Source: Prevotella sp. (GTDB taxonomy: Bacteria; Bacteroidota; Bacteroidia; Bacteroidales; Bacteroidaceae). From it: DNA of 64,000 bases. The position numbers and the translations under genes are program-made. Below are positions 16,748-24,692 of the stretch, piece by piece. Below the pieces are notes generated by a model. It saw only the letters and a list, made by a program, of their open reading frames with translations. It did no database searches and was not told where the DNA came from. The DNA is taken from contig JAFPTC010000026.1 of assembly GCA_017400455.1 (NCBI GenBank), forward strand, positions 1 to 64,000, written 5' to 3'. The stretch's first letter is position 1. Each line of letters starts with the position of its first letter.

Positions 16748-17176
16748 TTATCTCTCAAGAATAAAATAGGCAATATTATCTTGAATTTGTAAATTATCTA
16801 TGAAATCACATAGTGGTAACATCAATTCAGATAATTCAAACCAATAATAGTCAAATACAGTTTCTCCATTATGCGACCACATTGTGATACTATCTATAGC
16901 TTCTTCAAATAGTTTATCACGCAATATTGGCAAATCACTATAAACAAGTCTTTTATCGTTTTTCTTCCTAACATAATACCCCATAATCTTACACCCATTA
17001 CCTTCAAGTTGTATTGGAGCATTTTCTTGTTTCATTGCTATGAATGCACGTAGCCCATCATCTGATTTTTGTCTTTCCTCACGATAAACGAATGAAAGTT
17101 GTTTGTCACTCTCACCATACCATTCACTCTCTATTACCCTTCTTGTAGGGAATTCATTAAATGTCAACGTTTCCAT
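16748..17176 (-). CDS. Transposon passenger protein 1, unknown
   Basis: A 142-residue soluble protein with no signal peptide or membrane helix, starting at METLTFNEFPTRR. A longer start 27 bp upstream is possible, but the TACCTTTG promoter element lies inside that extension, so the shorter start is preferred. The sequence has a Trp/Tyr-rich middle (TVFDYYWFELSELMLPLCDF). I do not recognise a family. It is divergent from passenger 2 and AT-rich like the rest of the element. A role in regulation or in immunity/competition with other elements is possible but unsupported. Confidence 0.65.
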   Translation of the reverse strand: METLTFNEFPTRRVIESEWYGESDKQLSFVYREERQKSDDGLRAFIAMKQENAPIQLEGNGCKIMGYYVRKKNDKRLVYSDLPILRDKLFEEAIDSITMWSHNGETVFDYYWFELSELMLPLCDFIDNLQIQDNIAYFILER

Positions 17177-17180
17177 AATG

Positions 17181-17188
17181 CAAAGGTA
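17181..17188 (-). promoter_or_regulatory. -7 element TACCTTTG for passenger gene 1
   Basis: Perfect TAnnTTTG on the minus strand with only four bases between it and the preferred ATG, implying a leaderless or near-leaderless transcript. Confidence 0.55.
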
Positions 17189-17236
17189 ACATTTTTCTTT
17201 CAAACAAACTATTTATATTAGAAATGATTAACAGTT

Positions 17237-18097
17237 ATGATTAATTTCAACCAAGCAATTAGCATTATAAGAAGAAACGGAGGCTTCAAACCAAATAGAA
17301 GAGATACGTCATATTACAGAACTTATACTATTGAAGGTAATAGACCATTGCAAGCAAGAGTTTCAAATCACGGAACTTGGTTGTGGACTTGGTATGACAA
17401 AGACTATGACCCATCATATGCTATTAATTTCTGTGTTGTGTTTTCTGAAAATGGTGCATATGATTCTGATGTGTCAGTTGATATGACTATAAAAGATGAA
17501 AGAGGAAATATAATTGGACAGAAGAAACCATTTGAAGTTATACAGTATGTCTATAATTGTCAATTGTTAGACATTAATGATGCAACGCTGATTAATCAAC
17601 AAGTACAATCTATTTGGCGAAACAAAGGCTTTAATGACCCATTTGCGAACACGCCAAAGAAAGCTAAAGTAATGAGATTAAAGCCAAACGAGCCAATAGA
17701 ACAAATAGTAGAAAATAAACAATGTAATACAAATAGAAATATGAATAGACAAATTATTAGATTGACAGAATCAGACTTACATAGAATTGTAAAGAAGTCA
17801 GTAAGCAAAATATTAAAAGAAAGCTATGCAGATGACAGGTATAATATGGGTACATTTTGCAATAGTGGTGATAAACAATATGATAGTTTATCAGACAAAC
17901 TTTTTGCTTACATTGAAGATTGGGGAATATCAAGGCAAATGGAAGGGAACAAGACCTTTCAAGAAGGAAGAAAAATGCTTCACCAAGCATTAAAAACCTT
18001 AGAGCAAGGTTTTAGAGAGTACAATAACTATGATGGTGGAGGTGCTAGTGATGGTGACGAAGGTTTTTCTGACTATAGCGGAGGTTCATTATATTAA
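17237..18097 (+). CDS. Transposon passenger protein 2, unknown
   Basis: A 286-residue soluble protein. The N-terminal two-thirds reads as a mixed alpha/beta domain (SIIRRNGGFKPNRR, RVSNHGTWLWTWYDKDYDP). Near residue 175 is IIRLTESDLHRIVKKSVSKIL, shown here only as its parts: a basic amphipathic helix of a type that recurs in Bacteroidales phage and plasmid proteins. The C-terminus is Gly/Asp/Ser-rich and disordered. The stop codon overlaps the convergent transposase stop by 4 bp. The DNA-binding or scaffold role suggested by the basic helix is inference. Confidence 0.65.
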   Translation: MINFNQAISIIRRNGGFKPNRRDTSYYRTYTIEGNRPLQARVSNHGTWLWTWYDKDYDPSYAINFCVVFSENGAYDSDVSVDMTIKDERGNIIGQKKPFEVIQYVYNCQLLDINDATLINQQVQSIWRNKGFNDPFANTPKKAKVMRLKPNEPIEQIVENKQCNTNRNMNRQIIRLTESDLHRIVKKSVSKILKESYADDRYNMGTFCNSGDKQYDSLSDKLFAYIEDWGISRQMEGNKTFQEGRKMLHQALKTLEQGFREYNNYDGGGASDGDEGFSDYSGGSLY

Positions 18098-19071
18098 GCA
18101 GCAACCAAACCTACTCTAATCTCAGACCACTTCTTAACAAGTCCAATCGACTTGTCGAACATATGGGCGAATCGTTCTGATTCGCTCATTTTTCTTGTAT
18201 TCCAACGATACACAGCCTCGCCAATATAGGACTGTAAATGCTCATCAGATACATCGTGATAGCAACCGACAATCATCCTTCTGAAGTGACTCCAAAAGCC
18301 CTCGATGCTATTGGTGAATACGTCACCATTGGCATACTCTTCAGCACCGTGAGCAACAACAGCGTGAGTATAGCCTAACTCTGCAAGTCCATTATATGCT
18401 GACAGTTCATCAGTGATGACTCTTGAGCCATCAGCAACAAACTGCTGAATGATGGGCTGCAATGTGGCTCTATCTGTCTTCTCCACAACAATTGCGTGAA
18501 CATACGTTATGTTCTCAACCTCCCCCTTACTGTTAGTAAAGGTGCTACGCTCCATCATACCAAAGACAGGTGTCTTTGTCTTGGTTGAACGACCTTGAGT
18601 TTTTGGTGTACGCATTGACTTGTGTTTCCACTTTTCCTTACCACCGATGTACACCTCATCGCACTCCACAGTACCCTCAAATGCCTCAGCATCGCTCTGA
18701 GGATAAAGCAAACGCACCTTCTGAAGCATATACCAAGCAGTGGTCTGAGTCACCTCGATGTTCCTTGCAAGTTGGTATGAACTAATGCCCTTCTTGTGGG
18801 ATGAGATAAAGTACATAGCCAAGAACCACTTGATGAGCGGCAACTTGGTATTCTCGAAGATAGTACCAACAAGGCAAGAAAAGTTCTTTCCACAGTGCTT
18901 GCAGCGGAACTTACCATCCTTGCGAACAGCACAGTGATGCCCACCACAGTAGGGACATACAACGTCACCGTCAGACCAACGTGATTCAATGATGGCTTGC
19001 TTACACTTCTCATCAGAGGTAAAGTATGAGGTGAGGGAGATAACGCTGTTGAACTTCTTGAAATCTATCAT
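18094..19071 (-). CDS. IS1595-family transposase
   Basis: A 325-residue transposase with an N-terminal zinc ribbon (CPYCGG then CKHCGKNF, residues about 39-65) and a DDE-type catalytic domain: VECDEVYIGGKEKW (first Asp), VITDELSAYNG (second Asp) and NSIEGFWSHFRRMI, where the ISXO2-like group has its third acidic or Asn position. The gene reads toward the passenger genes and overlaps passenger 2 by 4 bp. A TATCTTTG element lies about 31 bp upstream. Full length and motif completeness suggest it is active. Confidence 0.95.
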   Translation of the reverse strand: MIDFKKFNSVISLTSYFTSDEKCKQAIIESRWSDGDVVCPYCGGHHCAVRKDGKFRCKHCGKNFSCLVGTIFENTKLPLIKWFLAMYFISSHKKGISSYQLARNIEVTQTTAWYMLQKVRLLYPQSDAEAFEGTVECDEVYIGGKEKWKHKSMRTPKTQGRSTKTKTPVFGMMERSTFTNSKGEVENITYVHAIVVEKTDRATLQPIIQQFVADGSRVITDELSAYNGLAELGYTHAVVAHGAEEYANGDVFTNSIEGFWSHFRRMIVGCYHDVSDEHLQSYIGEAVYRWNTRKMSESERFAHMFDKSIGLVKKWSEIRVGLVAA

Positions 19072-19102
19072 ATCCTTGAGGTTTTTTATTTAAATTCTAA
19101 TG

Positions 19103-19110
19103 CAAAGATA
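19103..19110 (-). promoter_or_regulatory. -7 element TATCTTTG for the transposase
   Basis: Perfect TAnnTTTG on the minus strand, 31 bp before the transposase start. Confidence 0.6.
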
Positions 19111-19305
19111 CAGTTTTTTCAAGTGCGAGGTCTCCTTTCTATACGTATAATATTTACAAACTTGCAGTATATTTCCTCATTCAATTTACATAGTAAATTG
19201 TTCATAATAATGCTATGATGAAAAGACAATACAAAAATAATTCCTCGAAATCACGAAGATTCCAAGGAATTATTAAAAAGTTGGGTCAACTTCTATGTTA
19301 TTACC

Positions 19306-19510
19306 ATAATTAAAGCCCTAAGGGTGACTACTAATAGGCTTTATACTACGAATTATACGAATTAAACGAATTTTCAAAGCCCTAAGGGTGACTACTAATA
19401 GGCTTTATACTACGAATTATACGAATTAAACGAATTTTCAAAGCCCTAAGGGACTGACTTCCAATGGGCTTTATACTACGGTTTTAACGGATTACACGGT
19501 TTTTGCAAGC
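19306..19510. repeat. 64-bp tandem repeat array, right part, with target duplication
   Basis: Starts with the second ATAATTAA target copy (19306-19313), finishes the interrupted unit, then has units starting at 19344 and 19408 and a decayed unit from 19474 in which the word becomes ACGGTTTTAACGGATTACACGG. The 494-bp stretch 19072-19565 has no gene beyond the transposon end and this array. Confidence 0.88.
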
Positions 19511-19565
19511 CTTGAAGATGCTTAGCAAAAACCGTGTAATGCGTTTAAAGCGTTGTGGAGCCTTA

Positions 19566-21779
19566 TTACTTCACCACTTTCTTTCCGTTCCTGATGAAGA
19601 GTCCCTTCCGGCTGGCGTTGACGCGCTGGCCCTGCAGGTTGTAGAGAGGAGCGTTGGCCTCAGCAGCACCCAGCGTGCTGATGCCATCGGGCACGGGCTT
19701 GGCCGTGACGGTGATCTTGCCTGAGATGAACTCCACGCCATAGCTCTCGGCCTCGCCGCTGGCCACGCTGACCATATAGATGCCCGGGATGGACGCTTCG
19801 TTGGCCGCCGTTTCAAAGACGGGTGCCTGCAGCCATACCGGCTCGGCGTCGTGGTCCAGCAGTCCCTCGTAGCTGAGCTGGAACTCGGGGTTAGGCTGAC
19901 CTTCCTCGCGCTCCACGTCCACCACGGTGGCCTTCACGCCGTCCACCTTACGCACGATGATATAGCCGTCGATGAAATTCACCAGTTCAGCGTTCTTCAC
20001 CGTTCCCGGGGCGACGGTGATGGGATAGCGCCCGGCCGGCGACCACTTGGTGGCCTCGCAGCTGATCACGGGCTTGCCTTCGATCTTCTCGCCCGACACA
20101 TTATAATAGAACTCGGGGTTGTCCTCACCGTAGAAGCGGATGGCGTTGCGCACCTTCACGCTGGTGCCCACCTGATAGATGTTGTTCTCGCCGAACTCGC
20201 TCCACTGTGCAGCCTGCACATACTTGGTCTTCAGTCCGCTGTAGACATAGAGCTTGGCGGTTCCGAAGGGCAATCCTTCAAAGACGCCTGCTCCCTTCAG
20301 CTCGGGCACCTTCTTCGAGATGACGCGCAGCTCCATCAGCCCCGTGCATCCACAGAAGGCCTCGCGGCCGATGGCGGTCAGCGACTCGGGCAGTCGCACG
20401 CGGCGCAGCGACGAGCAGTTCTTGAACAGGGTGTCGGGCAGTGTGGTTTCCACCAGCTCGGCCTTGGTCAGGTCGAGTACGCGCAGGCGGCCGTTGGTGG
20501 CTTCGCCCTTGATGTCCCATCCAGCCAGGTGGCGCAGGTAGAACAGGTCGTCGTGGTTGATGGGGCCGCTGACGGTAAGAGTGCCGATAACGCTGTTCTC
20601 AATGGTGTCGGTCAGCTCGATGGCTTCTCTCAGTGTTCCGGCCTCGGCCACGGTAATATCCTCACTGCGCATCAGCGAGTGGTTCTTGCTCTTGATGCCG
20701 ACAATCATGTCCTGGCCCATGTTAAAGTCATAGTAGCCTGGATTCAGCTGGCTGATAAAGAAATAGCCGTCTTCTTCGCCCGACCATCCCCAGTTCACTG
20801 ACACCTGCCCCTCGGCGTTGTAGCCGTCGAAGACGAAGGCATGTCCGCCGCTCATCCAGCTGGAGCCGCCATAGTAGAGGGGACCGTTCTCAGACAGCTC
20901 AGTATAGATCAGGTTCATCCAATCCGGCTCGCTGTAGCTGTCGCGATGGAGGCACTCGGCATCCTCGAATCCAAAATACTGGCGCAGACCGTCGGCAGCA
21001 TCCTCAGAATAGGCTCCGCTGCCTACGTTGGGTCCGTCATACTGCATGTCGGCTGCCACGCCGCAGTCGCGCATCAGCAGTGCCACGGCATCGGCCTCCT
21101 GCTGGGTGTAGTTGCCAGCTTTATAGCTGTCGAGCATGTGGAGCCAATCGTAGTAGTCGTCCTCGAAATTGGCCGTTACGGCCTCGCCGCTGGTGTTATG
21201 CTGCGGATAGTAGATGGTGCGGGTGCCCTGCCCGTGGTCGGGCGTCTTATGATAGTTCAGCACCTGCGCCATGGCGGTGGCCACGCAGCCGGTGAGACAC
21301 TTGGTGGTGGCATTGTAAGTAGGACACATATTATTATATGGTTCCGTCTGATCCCATTTCGACGTGACCATCGTAGGAACCTCCATAGGGAAGGTCAAGG
21401 GGTCGGGCGTGGTGACCCTCATGGGCACCTGGTTCTTCACCATGTGCTTTGCAGCCAAGGCCGTGGCCTCTAACCACCAGCGGAAGTTCTCGTTCTTGCC
21501 GCCGGAATAGCGTGCGGTGGAAACGCCCAGCACGGCGGGCATCAGGTCGTCGGCCGCCACTACGGCAAAGCCGTTCTCCTCGCTGCCAATGACCTCGATC
21601 TGCTCCATGCTCCTGAGCACCTTCATGGGCGAGTTGTCGGGAGCCATATGGCGCATGGCGCGCTGCTTGTTGATGGCCTGGCGGGCGGCAGCTTTCATTT
21701 CGTCCTTCGACCGTGGAGCAGACAAGGCTACTGATGCCGACACGGTCAGCAGCATTGCCAAAAGTAACAATTTCTTCAT
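19566..21779 (-). CDS. Secreted C10-family cysteine protease with C-terminal repeat region
   Basis: A 737-residue secreted protease of the streptopain (SpeB) family, MEROPS C10. It has a signal peptide (MKKLLLLAMLLTVSASVALS), a propeptide, the catalytic Cys in CLTGCVATAMAQV (C165) and the His in GGHAFVFDGY (H313), with VNWGW after it. Then come BspA-like leucine-rich repeats (LTAIGREAFCGCTGL) and two beta-sandwich (MBG-like) repeats. It ends in LYNLQGQRVNASRKGLFIRNGKKVVK-type tail, quoted here by its parts LYNLQGQRV and NGKKVVK, which recurs on Prevotella secreted proteins. I chose the Met before the signal peptide; the open frame continues 93 bp upstream but a TAATTTTG element lies there. 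Export by the type IX system coded at 38.7-44.6 kb is inferred. Confidence 0.92.
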   Translation of the reverse strand: MKKLLLLAMLLTVSASVALSAPRSKDEMKAAARQAINKQRAMRHMAPDNSPMKVLRSMEQIEVIGSEENGFAVVAADDLMPAVLGVSTARYSGGKNENFRWWLEATALAAKHMVKNQVPMRVTTPDPLTFPMEVPTMVTSKWDQTEPYNNMCPTYNATTKCLTGCVATAMAQVLNYHKTPDHGQGTRTIYYPQHNTSGEAVTANFEDDYYDWLHMLDSYKAGNYTQQEADAVALLMRDCGVAADMQYDGPNVGSGAYSEDAADGLRQYFGFEDAECLHRDSYSEPDWMNLIYTELSENGPLYYGGSSWMSGGHAFVFDGYNAEGQVSVNWGWSGEEDGYFFISQLNPGYYDFNMGQDMIVGIKSKNHSLMRSEDITVAEAGTLREAIELTDTIENSVIGTLTVSGPINHDDLFYLRHLAGWDIKGEATNGRLRVLDLTKAELVETTLPDTLFKNCSSLRRVRLPESLTAIGREAFCGCTGLMELRVISKKVPELKGAGVFEGLPFGTAKLYVYSGLKTKYVQAAQWSEFGENNIYQVGTSVKVRNAIRFYGEDNPEFYYNVSGEKIEGKPVISCEATKWSPAGRYPITVAPGTVKNAELVNFIDGYIIVRKVDGVKATVVDVEREEGQPNPEFQLSYEGLLDHDAEPVWLQAPVFETAANEASIPGIYMVSVASGEAESYGVEFISGKITVTAKPVPDGISTLGAAEANAPLYNLQGQRVNASRKGLFIRNGKKVVK

Positions 21780-21830
21780 TGTTGCGTAATTCTTTTTACT
21801 AAGTTCAGTATATAAATAGGAAAATCGTTG

Positions 21831-21838
21831 CAAAATTA
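21831..21838 (-). promoter_or_regulatory. -7 element TAATTTTG for the C10 protease
   Basis: Perfect TAnnTTTG on the minus strand, 51 bp before the start codon at 21779. Confidence 0.6.
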
Positions 21839-21881
21839 CAACTTTTTTAGAAAAAACATACACAATGAGCAAACTTTTTTA

Positions 21882-21889
21882 TAACTTTG
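21882..21889 (+). promoter_or_regulatory. -7 element TAACTTTG for threonine dehydrogenase
   Basis: Perfect TAnnTTTG on the plus strand, 44 bp before the ATG at 21934. Confidence 0.65.
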
Positions 21890-21933
21890 CCCGCAAATTC
21901 TAAAAACCGCAATCTTAAATCAAAAACAGCAGT

Positions 21934-22902
21934 ATGAAAAATATACTTGTCATAGGTTCTACCGGCCAGATTGGCTCGGAGCTGACCATGGAGTTACGCA
22001 AGCGTTATGGCAACGGCCACGTGGTGGCCGGATACATCAAGGGTGCCGAGCCGAAGGGCCCCCTGGCCGAGAGCGGGCCGATGGCCCTGGCCGACGTGAC
22101 CGACGGTGAGGGAATAGCCCGCGTGGTGAAGGAAAACCACATCGACACCATCTACAACCTGGCAGCCCTGCTGTCGGTGGTGGCCGAGAGCAAGCCCCGC
22201 CTGGCCTGGCAGATAGGCATCGACGGCCTGTGGAACATTCTGGAGGTGGCGCGTCAGGAGGGCTGCGCCGTGTTCACCCCCAGCAGCATCGGCAGCTTCG
22301 GCCTGGAAACGCCCCACGAGATGACGCCGCAGGACACCATCCAGCGCCCGCGCACCATCTACGGCGTGTCGAAGGTGACCACCGAGCTGGTCAGCGACTG
22401 GTATCACTACAAGTACGGCGTTGACACGCGGTCAGTGCGCTTCCCGGGCATCATCAGCCACGTCACGCCGCCGGGTGGCGGCACCACCGACTATGCCGTG
22501 GACATCTACTACTACGCCGTGCGCGGTCAGAAGTTCACCTGCCCCATCAAGGCCGGCACGCGCATGGACATGATGTATATGCCCGACGCGCTGCACGCCG
22601 CCATTCAGCTGATGGAGGCCGACCCCACGCGGCTCATCCACCACAACGGCTTCAACGTGGCGGCCATGAGCTTCGACCCCGACATGATCTTCCACGCCAT
22701 CAAGAAGCTGCGCCCGGAGTTTGAGATGGACTACGACATCGACCCCCTGAAGCAGAGCATTGCCGACTCCTGGCCCGACATGATGGACGACACCTGCGCC
22801 CGCCGCGAATGGGGCTGGGAGCACCACTACGGACTGAAGGAAATGACGGCCGACATGCTCGAAAAACTGAGTCAGCGGCTCCAGCGCGACGGCAGGCTGT
22901 GA
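21934..22902 (+). CDS. tdh: L-threonine 3-dehydrogenase, SDR type
   Basis: A 322-residue short-chain dehydrogenase that oxidises L-threonine to 2-amino-3-ketobutyrate with NAD. The N-terminal Rossmann motif is VIGSTGQIGSEL. The catalytic Ser region is FTPSSIGSFG and the Tyr-Lys pair is YGVSK (about residue 146). The block PGIISHVTPPGGGTTDYAVDIYY and the MDMMYMPDALHA segment are typical of the SDR-type Tdh rather than of sugar epimerases. The partner enzyme, glycine C-acetyltransferase, is coded at 32172-33359. It stands alone, followed by a 1-kb gene-poor stretch. Confidence 0.92.
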   Translation: MKNILVIGSTGQIGSELTMELRKRYGNGHVVAGYIKGAEPKGPLAESGPMALADVTDGEGIARVVKENHIDTIYNLAALLSVVAESKPRLAWQIGIDGLWNILEVARQEGCAVFTPSSIGSFGLETPHEMTPQDTIQRPRTIYGVSKVTTELVSDWYHYKYGVDTRSVRFPGIISHVTPPGGGTTDYAVDIYYYAVRGQKFTCPIKAGTRMDMMYMPDALHAAIQLMEADPTRLIHHNGFNVAAMSFDPDMIFHAIKKLRPEFEMDYDIDPLKQSIADSWPDMMDDTCARREWGWEHHYGLKEMTADMLEKLSQRLQRDGRL

Positions 22903-22922
22903 GCCCGAAGAACCTCTTTGTA

Positions 22923-23095
22923 GTTCAGGAGTTCGGGAGTTGCGGGAGTTCTTCGCGAGCGAAGCGAGCAAGCTCGAGCGCAGACGTTAGACCTTTCTCT
23001 ACGCTTTTCAGGTGGTTGTTATTGAAGTGCCATCGTAGCAGAACTATTGTCTGCACTTCGGAACTTCTGTAACTCCAGAACTCCTACAACTTGAG
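22923..23095. repeat. Foldback of GGAGTTC-type repeats
   Basis: Left arm 22923-22953 has AGGAGTTC, GGGAGTTG and GGGAGTTC words; right arm about 23055-23095 has the reverse-complement words GAACTTC, AACTCC and GAACTCC. The interior about 100 bp has no gene. Confidence 0.75.
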
Positions 23096-23110
23096 AAACT
23101 TGAATTATCT

Positions 23111-23118
23111 TACTTTTG
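23111..23118 (+). promoter_or_regulatory. Orphan -7-like element TACTTTTG
   Basis: Fits TAnnTTTG on the plus strand, 12 bp before a short reading frame at 23131 and far from any recognised gene. Confidence 0.35.
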
Positions 23119-23130
23119 CCCAAATACAAA

Positions 23131-23214
23131 ATGGGCCAGGCCACGTATGCCCGACTGAATAAAACTCGGAGTTCAGCGGCCGCCCACACCTATAAGGACG
23201 CCCGCTCGCATTAA
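23131..23214 (+). CDS. Possible 27-residue small protein
   Basis: ATG to TAA, coding MGQATYARLNKTRSSAAAHT followed by seven more residues. It is preceded by a TAnnTTTG-like element, and its stop codon lies within a perfect 30-bp palindrome that could terminate or stabilise the transcript. No family is recognised and the composition is partly dictated by the palindromes, so it may be chance. Confidence 0.25.
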   Translation: MGQATYARLNKTRSSAAAHTYKDARSH

Positions 23215-23249
23215 TAAGGGCGGCCGCCCTTATTAATGTGGGCGGCCGC
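23176..23249. repeat. Nested GC-rich palindromes with a perfect 30-bp core
   Basis: 23209-23238 is a perfect 30-bp palindrome centred on GGGCGGCCGCCC and ending in CATTAATAA/TTATTAATG. Around it, GCGGCCGCCCACA (23176-23188) and its exact reverse complement (23237-23249) form an outer pair. Such a sequence can extrude as a cruciform or fold in RNA. Confidence 0.9.
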
Positions 23250-23388
23250 CCGAATTGGGCAAACCGGTACCTTTTTCCCTGTTACTCAGTGCTTTTTCCC
23301 TTTTTCTCCCATGTCTTTTCCCTTTTATCCCGTGCTCCCGTTTCAGCAGGCAGGGGTTTCTGAGTGAAAAAGCATGGCCTTTTGCTAA

Positions 23389-23428
23389 AATCTCACGTGA
23401 GATATTGTTCTGGGAGCCCTTCCATATA
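23389..23428. repeat. 43-bp phased palindrome repeat, locus C (single unit)
   Basis: TCTCACGTGAGA at 23391-23402 followed by TTCTGGGAGCCCTTCC, the same element as at locus A in the same orientation, here only one unit. Confidence 0.75.
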
Positions 23429-23531
23429 AAAAAACTTGTGTTTCGTTATTTTGAACTCGTTTTGTGGGAACAAAATTCATTGCCCCGCTTGAAAAAAAGC
23501 CTATGCACTTGGACATCTGTTTTGGCCTTCG

Positions 23532-23729
23532 GCGCAGCCTCTCCCCGCCCCTGCAAGGGGAGGGGTTGGGGGTGGGGTCTGTAACTTCCTTTTATGTGCT
23601 CACAACCCCAGTTTATACTTCTTGAAGACCCTGATTACGAGGATAATAACGAAAAAAAATGAGAAATACTGCTTAATTACAGACCCCACCCCCAACCCCT
23701 CCCCTTGCAGGGGCGGGGAGAGGCTGCGC
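23532..23729. repeat. 53-bp perfect inverted repeat (foldback element, copy 1)
   Basis: Arms 23532-23584 and 23677-23729 are exact reverse complements. Each carries CCCCGCCCCTGCAAGGGG and TGGGGTCTGTAA. The 92-bp loop has no recognised gene. A second copy with the same arms and a different loop lies at 57167-57306. Confidence 0.9.
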
Positions 23730-23887
23730 ACCATGCCAAGCTACTGTTCAACCGCACAAAACGAATAAACTTAATTGAGACAATATAATGGGGAGCCTCC
23801 CCGAGTTTTTGGGGCCTTCTGAAAAAAACTGAAAGGCCATCGAAATAAAAAAATGAACATTTTTTTGGAAATTTCTGTCTTTTTTCG

Positions 23888-23895
23888 TAATTTTG
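23888..23895 (+). promoter_or_regulatory. -7 element TAATTTTG for the proB operon
   Basis: Perfect TAnnTTTG on the plus strand, 23 bp before the proB ATG. Confidence 0.65.
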
Positions 23896-23918
23896 TACCC
23901 AAATAGCCATAACAGAGC

Positions 23919-24692
23919 ATGAAGAGGAGAATTGTGATCAAGGTGGGATCGAACGTGCTGACGCGCCAGAACGGCAAACTGGACGTGACACGCATGTCGG
24001 CCATAGTGGACCAGATAGCCTGGCTGCGCAGCCACGACTACGAGGTCATACTGGTTTCTTCGGGCGCAGTGGCCTGCGGCCGACGGGAGCTCACCGTGGA
24101 CCACCAGCTCGACTCCGTGGAGCAGCGCCAGCTGTTCTCCGCCGTGGGACAGGTGAAGCTGGTGGGCCTCTACTACGACCTGTTTCGCGAATATGGCATT
24201 CACGTGGGCCAGGTGCTCACGATGAAGGAGAACTTCGAGCCGGGCGAGCAGTACCGCAACCAGCGGGCCTGCATGACCGTGATGCTGGAAAACGGGGTGC
24301 TGCCCATTGTCAACGAGAACGACACGGTGAGCGTGACCGAGCTGATGTTCACCGACAACGACGAGCTCTCGGGACTCATTGCCCAGATGATGAAGGCCCA
24401 CACGCTGGTGCTGCTCTCGAACATCGACGGCATCTACGACGGCCACCCCGACGACCCGCAGTCGCGCATCATCCCCCGCGTGGAACCGGGCACCGACCTC
24501 TCGCAATACATCAAGGAGGAGAAGAGCGCCTTCGGCCGGGGAGGCATGCACTCGAAGTACACCACGGCCCAGAAGGTGCAGCAGGCCGGCATCAGCGTCG
24601 TCATAGCCAACGGCGAGCGCGACAACATACTCATAGACCTGGTGGAGAACAGGCAGAACACACCACACACGGAATTCATAGCATGCAACTGA
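23919..24692 (+). CDS. proB: Glutamate 5-kinase
   Basis: A 257-residue amino acid kinase that phosphorylates the gamma-carboxyl of glutamate, the first step of proline synthesis. Visible signatures are [10 protein letters not shown] at the N-terminus, [14 protein letters not shown], the [17 protein letters not shown] block that binds substrate and nucleotide, and [13 protein letters not shown]. The long form seen in enterobacteria has a C-terminal PUA domain; it is absent here, as in many short ProB proteins. The last 10 bp overlap proA, and the downstream order is proA, a SpoIIE-type phosphatase and argF'. Confidence 0.96.
   Translation: MKRRIVIKVGSNVLTRQNGKLDVTRMSAIVDQIAWLRSHDYEVILVSSGAVACGRRELTVDHQLDSVEQRQLFSAVGQVKLVGLYYDLFREYGIHVGQVLTMKENFEPGEQYRNQRACMTVMLENGVLPIVNENDTVSVTELMFTDNDELSGLIAQMMKAHTLVLLSNIDGIYDGHPDDPQSRIIPRVEPGTDLSQYIKEEKSAFGRGGMHSKYTTAQKVQQAGISVVIANGERDNILIDLVENRQNTPHTEFIACN

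Larger units (their letters stand above)
16669..19305. mobile_element. Complete IS1595-family transposon with two passenger genes (2637 bp)
   Basis: The ends are 25-bp terminal inverted repeats, 16669-16693 and 19281-19305, with two mismatches; both include the core GTTGACCCAA and begin with GG. They are flanked by the 8-bp duplication ATAATTAA. Inside are a transposase gene near the right end and two unrelated genes toward the left end. All are AT-rich compared with the chromosome. The element sits in the middle of a 64-bp tandem array and removing it plus one target copy restores a normal array unit. It is therefore a recent, intact, single insertion. The 55 bp inside the left end has a small ATGCAG/CTGCAT hairpin and a directly repeated TATCTCTCAAGAATAAAA. 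Confidence 0.93.
22903..23918. other. 1-kb gene-poor stretch with four kinds of inverted repeat
   Basis: No conserved gene was found. In order it holds a GGAGTTC-type foldback (22923-23095), a possible 27-codon reading frame with its own promoter-like element (23111-23214), nested GC-rich palindromes (23176-23249), a single 43-bp-family repeat (23389-23428), a 53-bp perfect inverted repeat (23532-23729), and the proB promoter (23888-23895). Confidence 0.8.
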
